Source: Nocardioides sp. T2.26MG-1 (lineage in GTDB: Bacteria; Actinomycetota; Actinomycetes; Propionibacteriales; Nocardioidaceae). Taken from it: a stretch of 64,000 nucleotides of DNA. Positions within the stretch are counted from its first letter, which is position 1. Each line of letters begins with the position of its first letter. The stretch is taken from assembly GCF_950101795.1 (NCBI RefSeq), contig NZ_CATNLZ010000037.1, forward strand, positions 219,150 through 283,149. The letters run 5' to 3'. The notes beneath the pieces were generated by a model. It was not told the DNA's origin, did not search any database, and saw only the letters and a list, made by a program, of their open reading frames with translations. Below, one piece after another: positions 28,194 through 36,285 of the stretch. The position numbers and the translations under genes were made by a program.

Positions 28194-29210
28194 TTGGACC
28201 TCGGCGCCCTTTTCGGCAGCTTCGACAACTTCGTGAGCTTCACCATCGGGGGGTTGGTCTTCGGAGCGATCTACGCGCTCATCGCGCTGGGCTACACAAT
28301 GGTGTACGGCGTGCTGCAGCTGATCAACTTCGCCCACTCCGAGGTGTTCATGTACGGCACCTTCGCCGTGGCGTGGACCTTCATCTTCGTGCACGGCACG
28401 AGTGACGCCTCATGGAGCCTCGGCGAGGCGCTGCCGACCCTGCTGCTCGCGCTCGTCATGGCGATGCTGGTCTCCGCAGGCGTCGCGCTGCTCCTCGAAC
28501 GCGCGGCCTACCGACCACTGCTCAAGAAGGGCGCGCCGAAGCTGATCGCCCTGATCTCGGCCATCGGCGCATCCTTCGCGCTCGCCGAGGCCATGGGCCT
28601 GCGGGATCGGTTCGCGGGTTGGGTCGGTCTCGAGGACGACCTGGCGAACTACGTCTCGCCAGGCAAGGCCCGGGACGTCTACTCCAACCCGGTGGGGATC
28701 GACCCCAAGGGATTGTTCGACATCGGTGGCTACACCGTCACCGACGTGGACCTCCTCATCATCGTGGCGGCTCTGCTGATGATGGTCGCCCTCGACCAGT
28801 TCGTGCGGCGCACCCGCTTCGGTCGCGGCATCCGCGCCACGGCGCAGGACCCGGAGTCGGCGGCGCTGATGGGCGTCAACTCGACCCGGGTGGTGCAGCT
28901 GACGTTCCTCATCGGCGGGCTGATGGCCGGTGCGGCCGCGACCCTCTACATGATGAAGATCGGGTCGACCCGGCAGAACGCCGGCTTCATCCTCGGCGTC
29001 AAGGCCTTCACCGCCGCCGTCATGGGCGGCATCGGCAACCTCCGCGGCGCTCTCCTCGGCGGCCTGGTCCTCGGCGTGATGGAGAACTGGGGCGCAGCGG
29101 TGTTCGGCTCGCAGTGGCGGGACGTGGTGGCGTTCGTGCTGCTGGTCCTGATCCTGCTGGTGCGACCCTCCGGTCTGCTCGGCGAGTCCCTCGGAAAGGC
29201 GCGTGCGTGA
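28194..29210 (+). CDS. livH: branched-chain amino acid ABC transporter permease (LivH type)
   Basis: This 338-residue integral membrane protein has about eight helices. It begins with the LivH hallmark GLVFGAIYALIALGYTMVYG followed by LQLINFAHSEVFMYG. The ATPase-contact loop is GRGIRATAQDPESAALMGVN. The TTG at 28194 is chosen because it is 6 bases after GAGGAG; no ATG or GTG fits. The gene ends within the livM start region, and livM overlaps by one base. Confidence 0.9.
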   Translation: MDLGALFGSFDNFVSFTIGGLVFGAIYALIALGYTMVYGVLQLINFAHSEVFMYGTFAVAWTFIFVHGTSDASWSLGEALPTLLLALVMAMLVSAGVALLLERAAYRPLLKKGAPKLIALISAIGASFALAEAMGLRDRFAGWVGLEDDLANYVSPGKARDVYSNPVGIDPKGLFDIGGYTVTDVDLLIIVAALLMMVALDQFVRRTRFGRGIRATAQDPESAALMGVNSTRVVQLTFLIGGLMAGAAATLYMMKIGSTRQNAGFILGVKAFTAAVMGGIGNLRGALLGGLVLGVMENWGAAVFGSQWRDVVAFVLLVLILLVRPSGLLGESLGKARA

Positions 29211-30412
29211 TGTCGCAGACGAGCTCCGCTCCCGCCGGTCGACCGCTCCGCCGTCTCGGCTTGTGGTGGGACCACGTGGTCGACAGGTTCGGCAGGCTGC
29301 CGATGGCGGTGAAGCTGCTGGTGCTGGTGCTGGTGGTGGCGCTGGTCTACGCGCTTCCGCTCCTCCGCCCGCCGGTCATCACCACGCAGGAGATCGACTT
29401 CGGTGGCGTGATGTTCGGGTGCGCGGCGTACGCGTTGATCGCCCTGGGCCTCAACATCGTCATCGGGTACGCCGGTCTGCTCGACCTCGGTTACATCGGC
29501 TTCTACGCGACGGGCGCCTACACCGTCGGCGTGCTCACCTCCTTCCACTGGCACTGGCCGTTCTTCTTCGCGCTGCCGGTGGCGATCGCCGTCACGATGC
29601 TGACGGGCGTGCTCCTGGGTGCGCCGACCCTGAGGGTGCGCGGTGACTACCTCGCGATCGTGACCCTCGGCTTCGGCGAGATCATCCGGATCTGCGTGAA
29701 GAACATCGAGTGGCTCGGCGCCTCCTCCGGCATCAAGGACATCGCTCACCCCAACAGCATCGGCGGGGGGCCGAAGCCTCCCTTCGAGAAGGGTGGACTG
29801 TTCTCCATCCCGCGGCTGGAGTGGGACGGCTTCGTGCCGAGCGTGGACCGCGACCACACGACCGCGTTCCTGTCCTTCGGAGCGGTGGACGCGGTCCCGT
29901 ACTACTGGCTGTTGCTGACCGCACTGATCCTGGTGCTGTTCGCGGACCGGCTGATCAAGTCGAGTCGCGTGGGCCGGGCCTGGGAGGCCACCCGCGAGGA
30001 CGAGGACGCCGCCGAGCTGATGGGCGTGCCGACATTCCGCTACAAGCTGCTCGCCTTCGCGATGGGTGCCGCGATCGGCGGCATGTCCGGCGCGTTCTAC
30101 GCCAGCGGCCAGAGCGGCTACGTCAGTCCCGACAGCTTCCTGCTGCTGTACTCCATGCTGTTCGTCGCAGCGGTCATCGTCGGCGGGGCCGGCAACCGTT
30201 GGGGCGCGATCCTCGGAGGCGTCCTGGTCTACTACCTGCCGGAGCGGTTCCGTGAGTTCGCCGACTACCGCATCCTCGTCTTCGGCTTGGCTCTGACCAC
30301 GCTCGCGATCTGGCGTCCGCAGGGCCTGCTGCCACCGCGGCGGGCCCGGCGGGTGCTCCGGGCCGAGGAGGAGATACGTGAGCTCGAGGGAGAGGGGGCA
30401 GTCAATGTCTGA
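29210..30412 (+). CDS. livM: branched-chain amino acid ABC transporter permease (LivM type)
   Basis: This 400-residue membrane protein has the LivM signature ALIALGLNIVIGYAGLLDLG, then RGDYLAIVTLGFGEIIRI and the cytoplasmic coupling loop GRAWEATREDEDAAELMGV. A cytoplasmic N-terminus of about 35 residues precedes the first helix, and the C-terminus is rich in Arg and Glu. ATG 29210 overlaps the livH stop; an in-frame GTG directly before it is an alternative start. It pairs with LivH to form the channel. Confidence 0.9.
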   Translation: MSQTSSAPAGRPLRRLGLWWDHVVDRFGRLPMAVKLLVLVLVVALVYALPLLRPPVITTQEIDFGGVMFGCAAYALIALGLNIVIGYAGLLDLGYIGFYATGAYTVGVLTSFHWHWPFFFALPVAIAVTMLTGVLLGAPTLRVRGDYLAIVTLGFGEIIRICVKNIEWLGASSGIKDIAHPNSIGGGPKPPFEKGGLFSIPRLEWDGFVPSVDRDHTTAFLSFGAVDAVPYYWLLLTALILVLFADRLIKSSRVGRAWEATREDEDAAELMGVPTFRYKLLAFAMGAAIGGMSGAFYASGQSGYVSPDSFLLLYSMLFVAAVIVGGAGNRWGAILGGVLVYYLPERFREFADYRILVFGLALTTLAIWRPQGLLPPRRARRVLRAEEEIRELEGEGAVNV

Positions 30413-31188
30413 GTCTGAGCCCCGTCCGGGCGCACGCAAGCTGCTCGAGGTCGACCACGTCACGATCCGGTTCGGTGGCGTCACCGCGCTCGACGACGTC
30501 GACTTCGACATCCGCGAGGGGGAGATCCTGGGACTGATCGGGCCGAACGGCGCCGGGAAGACGACCTGCTTCAACGTGATGACCGGCGTCTACCAGGCGA
30601 CCAGCGGCCAGATCCGCTTCGACGGGACACCCCTGGCGAAGATGAAGCGCCACGCCATCACCAAGCTCGGCATGGCACGGACCTTCCAGAACATCCGGCT
30701 GTTCAAGGCGATGACGGCCCTCGAGAACGTCATGGTGGGCGCCGACGCGCAGAGCAACGTCGGCCTGCTCAACGCACTGTTCCGGACCCCCCGGCACCGT
30801 CGTACCGAGACGGCGGCCCGCGAGCACGCCTACGAGCTGCTCGACTTCGTGGGCGTCGCCGGGCGTGCCGACGAGCTGGCCGAGAACCTCTCGTACGGCG
30901 ACCAGCGCCGCCTCGAGATCGCCCGTGCCATGGCGACCAAGCCGAAGCTGCTCTGTCTCGACGAGCCGGCCGCCGGCTTCAACCCGGCGGAGAAGCAGCG
31001 ACTCATGGAGCTGATCCGCAAGGTGCGCGACCAGGGCGTCACCGTCCTGCTGATCGAGCACGACATGCGGCTGGTCATGGGCGTGACCGACCGGATCGTG
31101 GTGCTGGAGTTCGGGCGCAAGATCGCCGAAGGCACCCCGGCGGAGATCCGCGACAACCCCGCGGTGATCGCCGCCTACCTGGGAGTGG

Positions 31189-31208
<20 letters not shown>
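30405..31208 (+). CDS. livG: branched-chain amino acid ABC transporter ATP-binding protein (LivG type)
   Basis: This 267-residue ATPase has Walker A GPNGAGKTT, signature LSYGDQRRLEIARA, Walker B LLCLDEPAAGFNP and switch His in LLIEHDMRLVMG. The AGFNP sequence after Walker B and the inserted NVMTGVYQ are typical of LivG. The ATG at 30405 has a GAGGGGG ribosome binding site and overlaps livM by 8 bases. It works with LivF as the ATPase pair. Confidence 0.92.
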
Positions 31209-31907
<699 letters not shown>

Positions 31908-31911
<4 letters not shown>

Positions 31912-31939
31912 TCCGGGACGCGTCAGCGGACCGGATCAG
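31908..31939. terminator. bidirectional terminator between convergent amino acid transporter operons
   Basis: CTGATCCGG (31908-31916) and CCGGATCAG (31931-31939) form a 9-bp stem with a 14-base loop. The stem arms contain the stop codons of both flanking ATPase genes, so the hairpin is set exactly at the junction. Confidence 0.6.
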
Positions 31940-32670
31940 AGCACCTTGGACAGGAACAGCTTGGTGCGCTCGTGCTGCGGGTCGCCGAGGACCTGACGTG
32001 GGTCGCCCTCCTCGAGGATCACCCCGTCGTCCATGAACACGAGGTTGTCGCCGACCTCGCGGGCGAAGCCCATCTCGTGGGTGACGACCATCATCGTCAT
32101 GCCCTCGGAGGCGAGGTCGCGCATGACCGCGAGCACGTCGCCGACGAGCTCGGGGTCGAGTGCGCTGGTGGGCTCGTCGAAGAGCATCATGTCCGGGTTC
32201 ATCGACAGTGCCCGGGCGATCGCGACGCGCTGCTGCTGACCGCCGGAGAGGTGCGCGGGGTAGGTGTTCTCCCGGTCGGCCATCCCCACCTTCTCGAGGG
32301 TCTGGCGAGCGATCTCGACCGCCTCCGACTTCGAGCGCTTCTTGACCCGGCGCTGGGCCACGCAGAGGTTGTCGAGCACGTTCATGTGCGGGAACAGGTT
32401 GAACTGCTGGAACACCATGCCGATGCGGGACCGGACGGCGTCGAGGTCGACCTCGGGGTCGGTGATGTCGATGCCCTCGACGAAGATCTTGCCGGACGTG
32501 GGCTCCTCGAGCCGGTTCACGCAGCGCAGCAGTGTGGACTTCCCCGACCCGGAGGGGCCGATCACGCACACGACCTGGCTCTGGTTGACGTGGAAGTCGA
32601 TGCCCTTGAGCACCTCGTGCTCGCCGAAGTACTTGTGCAGGTCCGAGACCTGGATCGCCGGGGTGCTCAT
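31936..32670 (-). CDS. polar amino acid ABC transporter ATP-binding protein (GlnQ type)
   Basis: This 244-residue ATPase has Walker A GPSGSGKST, the family segment GMVFQQFNLFPHMNVLDNL, signature LSGGQQQRVAIARAL, Walker B MMLFDEPTSALDPEL and switch His in VVTHEMGFARE. These match the glutamine/glutamate or polar amino acid subfamily. It is the last gene of a leftward three-gene operon (binding protein, permease, ATPase) with 4-base ATGA overlaps at both junctions. Confidence 0.92.
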   Translation of the reverse strand: MSTPAIQVSDLHKYFGEHEVLKGIDFHVNQSQVVCVIGPSGSGKSTLLRCVNRLEEPTSGKIFVEGIDITDPEVDLDAVRSRIGMVFQQFNLFPHMNVLDNLCVAQRRVKKRSKSEAVEIARQTLEKVGMADRENTYPAHLSGGQQQRVAIARALSMNPDMMLFDEPTSALDPELVGDVLAVMRDLASEGMTMMVVTHEMGFAREVGDNLVFMDDGVILEEGDPRQVLGDPQHERTKLFLSKVL

Positions 32671-33461
32671 CGGGCTGCTCTCTGCTGACGGCGTTCGAGG
32701 TGCGCGACGAGCTGGCTGGCCGGGATGGAGATCACCAGGTAGACCAGCGCGATCGCCAGGAGCGGGCTCGCGTTGGAGTAGTTGATGAGACCCTGCTGAC
32801 CGAACGACGTGAGCTCGACCTGGTCGGCCTGCATGCCTACGAACGTCAGCAGCGAGGTGTCCTTGACCAGCAGGATGAACTCGTTGGTCAGCGGCGGGAT
32901 CACGATGCGGACCGCCTGGGGGAGCACGACGGTGACCATCGTCCAGAAGCCGTTCATGCCGAGCGACTGGGCGGCCTCGCGCTGCCCCTTGGGCACCGCC
33001 TGGATGCCGGCGCGCAGGGTCTCGGCCATGTAGGCGCCCGACACCATGATCAGCGCGATCAGACCTGCCCCGATGGTGCCGCCGGGAGGTGTCCAGCCGA
33101 ACGCCAATGGCACGCCCAGTGCCATGAAGATGATGACGACCAGTGCTGGCAAGCCGCGGAAGAACTCGATGTAGACCGTGGCCAGCCAGCGGTACAGCCG
33201 CAGCGGCGAGAGGCGCATCAGCGCGAGCAGCAGGGCGAGCGCGATGCCGCCGGCGAACGCGATCACCGTGTACTTCACGGTGTTCTTGGCGCCGATCAGG
33301 ATGATGTCCGGCCACATCCCCTTCCAGGTGTCCCCGTCCAGGAAGTTCTTGGAGATCGCCTCGCGGTCCGCCGTCGCGACGACAACGACGATGACCGCGA
33401 TGAGGGCGGCATATGCTCCGACGTCCCGCAGCCGCCGCCGGGTGGAGCGCTTCAGGCTCAT
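32667..33461 (-). CDS. polar amino acid ABC transporter permease
   Basis: This 264-residue membrane protein has about five helices and the HEQRo-type permease motif YIEFFRGLPALVVIIFMALG. The EAA coupling loop is AVPKGQREAAQSLGMNGFWT and the helix LPQAVRIVIPPLTNEFI follows. It has a single permease subunit, so it probably homodimerises with the GlnQ-type ATPase. It overlaps both neighbours by 4 bases. Confidence 0.92.
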   Translation of the reverse strand: MSLKRSTRRRLRDVGAYAALIAVIVVVVATADREAISKNFLDGDTWKGMWPDIILIGAKNTVKYTVIAFAGGIALALLLALMRLSPLRLYRWLATVYIEFFRGLPALVVIIFMALGVPLAFGWTPPGGTIGAGLIALIMVSGAYMAETLRAGIQAVPKGQREAAQSLGMNGFWTMVTVVLPQAVRIVIPPLTNEFILLVKDTSLLTFVGMQADQVELTSFGQQGLINYSNASPLLAIALVYLVISIPASQLVAHLERRQQRAAR

Positions 33462-34300
33462 TCGGTGGCGAAGTAGGTGTCGTAGATCTTCTGGTACTCC
33501 CCGTTGTCACGCATCGTCTGGAGCGCCTCGTCGACCGCGTCGATCAGGTCGGTGTTGTCCTTCTTCATCGCCAGACCGTAGCTCTCGCCCGTGTCATAGG
33601 TCTCCACGACCTTGAACTCACCGGCGGCCGCGGGGTCGTTCTGGTGGTCGAGGTTGACCGGCAGGTCCTGGAGCAGCGCCTCGACCTGTCCGGCCTTGAT
33701 CGCGGCGAACATCTCGCCGTCGCTGGGGAAGACCACGATGTCGGCGCCCGAGGCGTGCTCGTTGGCGTACGCCTCCCCGGTGGTGCCCTTCTGGACACCG
33801 ACCTTGACCCCGTCGAGATCGTCGATCGAGGCGATACTGGAGTCGGAGGGGACGAGCAGGGACTGCTCGGAGTCGTAGTAGCCGTCGCTGAATCCGAGCT
33901 TCGCCTGGCGCTCCGGGGTGATCGTCATCGCGCTCGCGGCCAGGTCGCACTGACCAGCGTTGAGCGCGAGGCCGCTCTGAAGGGCGTTGAAGTCGGAGTC
34001 CTTGATCACGACCTTGAGGTCGAGCTGGGTGGCGATCGCGTCGACGATGTCGATGTCGAAGCCCTTGAAACCGGTCGGAGAGGTCTTGTCGAAGGCCTCG
34101 AACGGCGGGTAGGGGACGTCCGAGCAGACCGTGAGCGTGCCGTCGGAGATCAGGTCGAGGCTCGGGGCCTCACTGCTGCCGGGGTTGTCCGAGGCCTTGC
34201 CGTCCGAGCCACTGTCGGAGCCGCAGGCCGAGGCGGTCAGGGCGAGGGCGGACAGAACGGCGGCGGCCAGCGTGGCGCGAGGGGTCAGACGAATCAGCAT
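33458..34300 (-). CDS. polar amino acid ABC transporter substrate-binding lipoprotein
   Basis: This 280-residue lipoprotein has a lipobox (LTASAC), a Ser/Gly/Asp-rich linker and a type II binding fold. Ligand-binding landmarks are CSDVPYPPFE, FKGFDIDIVDAIA, SAMTITPERQAKLGFSDGYY and VGVQKGTTGEAYA. The Arg in TPERQAKLGFS is the usual contact for the alpha-carboxylate of an amino acid. The exact ligand cannot be read. The start ATG follows a leaderless-type promoter (TAGGGT 6 bases upstream). Confidence 0.92.
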   Translation of the reverse strand: MLIRLTPRATLAAAVLSALALTASACGSDSGSDGKASDNPGSSEAPSLDLISDGTLTVCSDVPYPPFEAFDKTSPTGFKGFDIDIVDAIATQLDLKVVIKDSDFNALQSGLALNAGQCDLAASAMTITPERQAKLGFSDGYYDSEQSLLVPSDSSIASIDDLDGVKVGVQKGTTGEAYANEHASGADIVVFPSDGEMFAAIKAGQVEALLQDLPVNLDHQNDPAAAGEFKVVETYDTGESYGLAMKKDNTDLIDAVDEALQTMRDNGEYQKIYDTYFATE

Positions 34301-34306
34301 GGGTGC

Positions 34307-34312
34307 ACCCTA
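34307..34312 (-). promoter_or_regulatory. -10 hexamer of the polar amino acid transporter operon
   Basis: On the minus strand TAGGGT lies 6 bases before the ATG at 34300, so this operon is probably led by a leaderless transcript. Confidence 0.5.
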
Positions 34313-34362
34313 GTGGTGCGCGGGGCCCGGTAGGTCACGGAATGGTCTCAGCCCGGGACGGT

Positions 34363-35109
34363 TCACCGCAGTGTCGCCACTGCCTCGACGAGGAGTGGCG
34401 CGACCAGCAGCGCGGGCAACAGGTCGGCGACCGGGATCTCGCGGATGCGCAGCAGCCGCAGCGCCACGCCGACGAGCAGCAGGCCCCCGGTGGCGGTGAT
34501 CGCGGCCAGGTGGGCGTCGGGCAGGACATCGCCGAGGGCTAGCCCGAGCAGCGTCAGGCCGCCCTGGATCGCGACCACGGTGACCGCGCTGGCGGCCACG
34601 CCCCAGCCGAACGACGCCGCGAACGCGATCGCGGCGAACCCGTCGAGAGCCGCCTTGAGGAACAGTTGGTCGGCGCCGTTCCCGAGCCCGTCGTTGAGCG
34701 ACCCCAGGATCGTCAGCGGCCCGGTGCAGAACACCAGCGAGGAGACCACGAAGCCCTCGATGAAGCGGTGCCGCTCGACGGACCCCGAGTCGCGGGTCAG
34801 CCGGGCCTGCAGCCAGCCCCCCAGCGACTCCACCCGCTGCTCGAGGCGCAGCAGCGACCCGGCGATCCCTCCGACCAGGAGGGACCCCAGCACGATCAGC
34901 ATCGGGGCGCTGTCGCCCACCTTGTCGGCGAGGTCGTCGTCGAGCACCGCCATCGCCGACGTGCCCGCGATCAGCAGCGTCACCAGTCCCAGCGCGTCGG
35001 TCACCAGGTCGCGGGTGCGCACCGGCAGGCGGTTGCCGAGAAGCACCCCGATGGTGGCGCCGAGCAGGACGGTCGCGACGTTGACGACGGTGCCGATACC
35101 CGGGAACAC
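34363..35109 (-). CDS. DUF554 family membrane protein
   Basis: This 248-residue protein has about seven hydrophobic helices and the DUF554 start PGIGTVVNVATVLLGATIGV, followed by LGLVTLLIAGTSAM and FVVSSLVFCTGPLTILGSL, the conserved middle of the family. It is thought to be a membrane transporter of unknown substrate. The start is GTG with GAGGAG 5 bases upstream. It is divergent from the GNAT gene across 108 bases. Confidence 0.88.
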   Translation of the reverse strand: MFPGIGTVVNVATVLLGATIGVLLGNRLPVRTRDLVTDALGLVTLLIAGTSAMAVLDDDLADKVGDSAPMLIVLGSLLVGGIAGSLLRLEQRVESLGGWLQARLTRDSGSVERHRFIEGFVVSSLVFCTGPLTILGSLNDGLGNGADQLFLKAALDGFAAIAFAASFGWGVAASAVTVVAIQGGLTLLGLALGDVLPDAHLAAITATGGLLLVGVALRLLRIREIPVADLLPALLVAPLLVEAVATLR

Positions 35110-35142
35110 AGGACTCCTCTGACAAGACAGCGGGGCTGAGCG

Positions 35143-35148
35143 TAGTCT
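35143..35148 (+). promoter_or_regulatory. -10 hexamer upstream of the GNAT gene
   Basis: TAGTCT in the divergent gap would give a leader of about 60 bases before the ATG at 35218. A TTG 6 bases downstream could alternatively be a leaderless start of a longer protein. Confidence 0.4.
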
Positions 35149-35217
35149 CGTGGCTTGGTGCCGCGTTCGGGGGACGAGAGACGCGGCCGAGCACGAGGTC
35201 CGGAAGGCCAGAACTCG

Positions 35218-35793
35218 ATGAGCCGTTCATTGGTGTCGCTCCGTATGGCAGTGGCTGCCGACGCGCCCGCGCTCGCGGAGCTCTGGAGCGACGTGCTACG
35301 TCGCACCGGCCCCGAGGACCAGGTCGCCGACCTCGAGTCGGTGCTCGCTGCCCTCGAGGGCAGCACCGACCAGCGCATCGTAGTCGGGGAGTACGACGGC
35401 GAGTTCGCCGGCGCCGTGCACCTCCAGGCGACGACGATGTCGGCGATCAACCTCGAGCCGGTCGTCCGCGCGCTCTCACCGCACGTGCTGCCCCGCTTTC
35501 AACGACACGGCGTCGGCAGCGCCCTCATGGACGCCGCGGTCACCTGGGCCGAGGAGCTCGGCATCGCCCACGTGGCCACCGCCGCCGTCGCCGGCAACCG
35601 CGACGCCAACCGCTTCATGGCCCGGATCGCGCTCGGCCCGTACGCCGTGCTCCGGGTCGCGACCACGCACGCCGTCCGCACCCGGCTGAGCGCCCAGCGC
35701 CGGCCCGCCCAGACCACCGGGGGGCGTCAGCTCACCCAGGTGCTCGCCGCGCGGCGCTCGATGCGCCGCTCGCGCGCCACCGCCGAGAACTGA
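35218..35793 (+). CDS. GNAT family N-acetyltransferase
   Basis: This 191-residue protein has the GNAT acetyl-CoA site, seen as the RFQRHGVGSALMDAAVTWAEE segment (the Q/RxxGxG/A motif). A preceding strand carries VVGEYDGEFAGAVHLQ. The substrate is unknown. I prefer ATG 35218, which has a GGAAGG upstream; an in-frame TTG at 35155 would add 21 residues with no recognisable fold. A basic tail (RRSMRRSRA) is unusual. It is convergent with the thioesterase gene across 6 bases. Confidence 0.8.
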   Translation: MSRSLVSLRMAVAADAPALAELWSDVLRRTGPEDQVADLESVLAALEGSTDQRIVVGEYDGEFAGAVHLQATTMSAINLEPVVRALSPHVLPRFQRHGVGSALMDAAVTWAEELGIAHVATAAVAGNRDANRFMARIALGPYAVLRVATTHAVRTRLSAQRRPAQTTGGRQLTQVLAARRSMRRSRATAEN

Positions 35794-35799
35794 CCACCG

Positions 35800-36243
35800 C
35801 TACCCGGCGTACCGCTCCCGCGGCATCAGCGCACACGTGATCCGCGAGGTGCAGACCCGCTTGCCGTGCTCGTCGGTGATCACCACGTCGTAGGTCGCCA
35901 TGGTGCGGCCGAGATGGATCGCGGTGGCGGTGCCGGTGACGGTGCCGGAGGTCGCCGAGCGGTGGTGGGTGGCGTTGATCTCGATGCCGACCGAGAGTCG
36001 GTCTGGGTGGGCGTGCACGGCGGAGCCGACCGAGCCCAACGTCTCGGCGAGCACCACGGAGGCGCCGCCGTGGAGCAGGCCGTAGGGCTGGGTGTTGCCC
36101 TCGACCGGCATGGTGCCGACCACCCGCTCGGCGGAGATCTCGACGAGCTCGATGCCCATCTTCTCGTTGAGCCCACCCATGCCCTGGGGCATGGAGGAGA
36201 TGTAGTCGTCGATGCCCATCTCGGGGCGCAGCTCGTCGCTCAT
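35800..36243 (-). CDS. PaaI-type hotdog-fold thioesterase
   Basis: This 147-residue protein has the hotdog signature NTQPYGLLHGGASVVLAETLGS, split here as QPYGLLHGGAS and VVLAETLGS, with the catalytic acid and HGG oxyanion region. It ends ERYAG. Family members hydrolyse acyl-CoA thioesters; members with this layout resemble PaaI and YdiI. It starts at ATG 36243 and is divergent from polA; their promoters share a 42-base gap. Confidence 0.88.
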   Translation of the reverse strand: MSDELRPEMGIDDYISSMPQGMGGLNEKMGIELVEISAERVVGTMPVEGNTQPYGLLHGGASVVLAETLGSVGSAVHAHPDRLSVGIEINATHHRSATSGTVTGTATAIHLGRTMATYDVVITDEHGKRVCTSRITCALMPRERYAG

Positions 36244-36250
36244 GGGCACA

Positions 36251-36279
36251 TTCTGGCTGTCGGCGCGCGCCGCTAGAGT
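36251..36279 (+). promoter_or_regulatory. polA promoter (leaderless)
   Basis: A -35-like TTCTGG (36251-36256) and a -10 TAGAGT (36274-36279) are separated by 17 bp. The GTG of polA lies 6 bases after the -10, with no ribosome binding site in between. Confidence 0.55.
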
Positions 36280-36285
36280 CGCAGG